Assembly (NCBI RefSeq): GCF_004354985.1
Contig: NZ_SMSK01000010.1
Location: forward strand, 1 to 64,000
Direction: 5' to 3'
From: Segetibacter sp. 3557_3
GTDB lineage: Bacteria > Bacteroidota > Bacteroidia > Chitinophagales > Chitinophagaceae
DNA length: 64,000 nucleotides
Shown: positions 61,531-64,000 of the stretch, piece after piece
How positions within the stretch are numbered: the stretch's first letter is position 1
How the letters are laid out: every line of letters begins with the position of its first letter
Notes under the pieces: model-generated
What the model was told of the DNA's origin: nothing
What the model saw: the letters and a program-made list of their open reading frames with translations, nothing else
The model's database searches: none
Program-made: the position numbers and the translations under genes

Positions 61531-62244
61531 ATGAAAAACAATTTCATGAAACCATATGTGATCAGTCATATGCTGGGATCGGTTGACGGTCGTATTAAAC
61601 AAGACATCTGGGGATTTAAAGATCACCACAAGTATTTCGAGGAAACAGCAGCCAGGATAAAGGCCGATGCCTGGTTGGTGGGTCGCACTACGATGCAGGA
61701 ATTTTCCAGCAAAACAGTGCCGCCATTGGCTAAGGGCAGGGTAAACATTCCGAAAGAAGACTTTGTAGCGGAAAAGGTGTCAAAAACATACGCTGTGGTG
61801 ATTGATCCATCCGGCAAATGCTTCTGGGATACGAATATGGTCTCTACTGAACAGGTTATTGAAGTACTGACCGAAAAAGTCAGCAGTCGATACCTGGAGC
61901 ACCTAAAAGCTACCGGGGTCTCTTATATCTTCGGGGGCACCACGGAACTCGACTTAAAACTCGTGCTTAAAAAGCTTTATCGCTTGTTTGGCATCAAAAT
62001 CCTCCGGATTGATGGAGGCGGACATGTAAACGGCTCATTTCTAAAGGCGGGCCTTATTGATGAATTCAGCCTTGTATTAGCCCCTGTTGCCGATGGTACC
62101 ATAGGCTCCCCAACCGTGTTTGAAGCAGAAGAAGGCTATGGCAAGCGCAAAGCAACCCGCTTCACCATAAAGTCGGCAAAAAGGATTTACGACGATTTTC
62201 TCTGGATCCGCTACCTGGTGCTAAAGGGCCGCAACGTGCGGTAA
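61531..62244 (+). CDS. RibD C-terminal/dihydrofolate-reductase-like oxidoreductase
   Basis: The product has 237 residues with a Rossmann-like RibD-C/DHFR fold. It starts MKPYVISHMLGSVDGRI (after an upstream in-frame ATG at 61531; the ATG at 61546 is equally possible) and carries DAWLVGRTTMQEF and LRIDGGGHVNGSFLKAGLIDEF, the NADPH-binding GGG-type motif. It lacks the deaminase domain of RibD. Stand-alone members reduce pyrimidine intermediates or unrelated small molecules. No riboflavin gene is nearby, so the substrate is open. It is monocistronic. Confidence 0.85.
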   Translation: MKNNFMKPYVISHMLGSVDGRIKQDIWGFKDHHKYFEETAARIKADAWLVGRTTMQEFSSKTVPPLAKGRVNIPKEDFVAEKVSKTYAVVIDPSGKCFWDTNMVSTEQVIEVLTEKVSSRYLEHLKATGVSYIFGGTTELDLKLVLKKLYRLFGIKILRIDGGGHVNGSFLKAGLIDEFSLVLAPVADGTIGSPTVFEAEEGYGKRKATRFTIKSAKRIYDDFLWIRYLVLKGRNVR

Positions 62245-62643
62245 CAAGTGTTCCTTTGTTCGCTCATAATTGGGCACTTCCGGGTGCGCAACGGTAAACC
62301 AATTTCGTTTGGTTGATGACTGTTGAACACATCTCCCCCGTAGCACTATGCTGTACAGACCTACCGGCAAAGCCATCGGCCGAAGTGCGACCCCGCAAGG
62401 AGTAGTACCGCGCTACATGTACCATTTCAGGACTCCGGTTGGGTGATCTAAATCGCATCCAGGGACAACCGACCCAGGGGTTTAAGCACAAGACCGAGGC
62501 GCCGGCTATTCAGCTTTAAAACCGCAGTTGTGGATTAAAACAACCCGGGCAGAATCTTCACTCCTGCAGGTTGTGCATAAGTTTAGGGAGTGTCCCCTGC
62601 CCTGGTTTGCTAAAATATTTAGTAATCTTGTACTGCCAAACCG
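62245..62643. other. Upstream region of dinB
   Basis: About 400 bp of noncoding DNA. Around 62382 GAAGTGCGACCCCGCAAGG recalls the core of the dispersed repeat family. TAATCTTG about 15 bp before the dinB ATG differs from the TAnnTTTG consensus at one base. No SOS-type palindrome was recognised. Confidence 0.35.
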
Positions 62644-63822
62644 ATGAATATCAACCGACATATCGCCCACTTCGACCTCGATAGTTTTTTTGTATCGGTT
62701 GAGCTATTGAAAAATTCAAAGCTTCGTGGTAAACCAATAGCAATTGGCGGACAAAGCGACCGCGGTGTTATTACCTGCTGCAGTTACGAAGCCAGAAAGT
62801 TTGGGGTGCATAGTGCTATGCCGGTAAAACTTGCCCGCAGGTTATGCCCGCAATTACAACTTGTTCGTGGCGACATGGACAGCTACAGCAAACATTCACG
62901 TCTTGTTACGGAGATCGTAGCCAGCCAGGTTCCATTGTTTGAAAAATCATCCATAGATGAGTTTTACATCGACATGACAGGCATGGATAGATTTTATGGA
63001 TGCGCGCGGTACACGGTCGAATTGCGGAAAACGATCGAACGAGAAAGCGGACTTAATGTATCCTACGGGCTCTCATCCAATAAGCTGATCAGTAAAGTTG
63101 CTACAAATGAAGCCAAACCACACGGACAGCTCCAGATAGCATTCGGCGAGGAAAAAGGGTTTCTTGCTCCGCTTGCGATTGAAAAAATGCCGATGGTCGG
63201 CGCTAAAACCAGTGAATTGCTTCGGCGTATGGGGGTTGAAACGATAAGTATACTGAGCCAGATACCCGTAGAGATGATGGTAAACTTGCTGGGTAAAAAC
63301 GGGATCGCTTTAAGCCGTAAGGCGAATGGGATCGACGAAACCCCAATCGTACCCTATCACGAACAAAGAAGTATCGGAACAGAACACACCTTCGAAACAG
63401 ATACCATCGACGTGCAGGCATTACAGCGCGATCTTGCCCGCTTAACGGAAAAGATCGCTTTTGAACTTCGGTCTACAAATAAGCTTACCGGCTGTGTTAC
63501 GGTTAAAATCCGGTACAGCGATTTCCAAACCGAGACGATGCAGTCTGTAATTCCGTATACGGCTGCTGACCATGTATTGCTGACGAAAGCGAAAGAACTC
63601 TTTACCAAATTGTATAAGAGACGGCAACTCTTACGGCTCATCGGGGTGCGGTTTAGCCACCTTATTCCCGGCAACTACCAAACCAACCTTTTTGAAGATA
63701 CACATGAAACGGTAAACCTCTACCAGGCAATCGATAGCATCAAACAGCAATTTGGGGAACAATTGCTTACCCGCGCAGCAGGATTTACTAATTCAAAACG
63801 GAATATTAGCAGTAAAAAATAA
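62644..63822 (+). CDS. dinB: DNA polymerase IV (Y-family translesion polymerase)
   Basis: The product has 392 residues. The palm carries the metal ligands Asp11 (HFDLDSFFVSVE), Asp105 and Glu106 (SSIDEFYIDMTG), with a steric-gate aromatic at Phe16. The thumb's helix-hairpin-helix (IEKMPMVGAKTSELLRRMGVETI) and the little-finger domain (RSIGTEHTFETDTIDVQAL onward) complete the family layout. No beta-clamp-binding motif was picked out at the C-terminus. It copies past damaged bases with low fidelity. With recDCB 4 kb upstream it adds a DNA-repair flavour to the right end. The remaining ~180 bp of the window show no clear gene. Confidence 0.94.
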   Translation: MNINRHIAHFDLDSFFVSVELLKNSKLRGKPIAIGGQSDRGVITCCSYEARKFGVHSAMPVKLARRLCPQLQLVRGDMDSYSKHSRLVTEIVASQVPLFEKSSIDEFYIDMTGMDRFYGCARYTVELRKTIERESGLNVSYGLSSNKLISKVATNEAKPHGQLQIAFGEEKGFLAPLAIEKMPMVGAKTSELLRRMGVETISILSQIPVEMMVNLLGKNGIALSRKANGIDETPIVPYHEQRSIGTEHTFETDTIDVQALQRDLARLTEKIAFELRSTNKLTGCVTVKIRYSDFQTETMQSVIPYTAADHVLLTKAKELFTKLYKRRQLLRLIGVRFSHLIPGNYQTNLFEDTHETVNLYQAIDSIKQQFGEQLLTRAAGFTNSKRNISSKK

Positions 63823-64000
63823 TCACATGAACATGGCAATGTTGAAGCTAAAAAATCTTCGAAGAAGAGTTCCATTAAGTACCGGTAACGGTGCCCGGTA
63901 GTAAACGGCATAATCATTTTACTTAGTCCGATATTCGTTCAACTCATCGGGCTACAATCACCGCTTTTCACACACGATAACAAAATTCAGTTATGATACA

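Noticed and set aside
63823-64000. Start of a further gene after dinB
   Set aside because: Only a 24-codon frame and an ATG at the very edge are visible, which is too little to support a call.

Overview
The window looks like a chromosomal segment of a free-living Bacteroidota, most likely Chitinophagia (Chitinophagaceae-like). This rests on a SusC/SusD outer-membrane pair, many lipoproteins with short Bacteroidota-type signal peptides, TAnnTTTG-like promoter boxes instead of classical -10 boxes, DUF885, DUF1206 and DUF892 proteins, and long spacers filled with short repeats. The genus is an inference; no rRNA or tRNA gene was seen.

From 0.5 to 26 kb every gene lies on the minus strand. Read from its promoter side, the block begins with a hydroxyproline catabolic set: a DapA-family deaminase, a ketoglutarate-semialdehyde-type aldehyde dehydrogenase, a 4-hydroxyproline epimerase with both catalytic cysteines, and a DadA-like FAD oxidase. 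Next come two tandem DUF885 peptidase-like proteins, a large secreted DUF5695-like protein, two secreted BNR/sortilin-like beta-propellers and the SusC/SusD pair. A divergent aminopeptidase P (26.4 kb) shares the promoter region. Together they suggest uptake and breakdown of proline/hydroxyproline-rich peptides or glycoproteins to 2-oxoglutarate; this link is inferred from gene order.

From 28 to 34.5 kb are a small hypothetical gene, a clearly decayed cheB-type methylesterase pseudogene, a trehalose synthase-maltokinase fusion whose kinase motif is eroded, and a PQQ-type soluble glucose dehydrogenase lipoprotein. From 34.9 to 40.8 kb lies a complete RND efflux operon (adaptor, pump, outer-membrane channel). 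DUF1206 and DUF892 proteins, a multi-PAS histidine kinase and a GH2 beta-galactosidase fill 41 to 49 kb. RecD-RecC-RecB (exonuclease V) occupy 50 to 58.6 kb. They are followed by a small AT-hook protein, an S41 protease lipoprotein, a RibD/DHFR-like reductase and DNA polymerase IV.

The spacers are the most unusual part. A dispersed MITE-like family (terminal inverted repeat CAATGTCGTTTAGTTAAG, 135 to 238 bp, variable GC-rich hairpin core) occurs at least five times, plus fragments. There is also an ~84-bp repeat array with one element nested inside it, an 11-copy ~64-bp array with higher-order duplication, and ~71-bp units with perfect palindromes between convergent genes. No insertion sequence, prophage, CRISPR array or obvious defence island was found.
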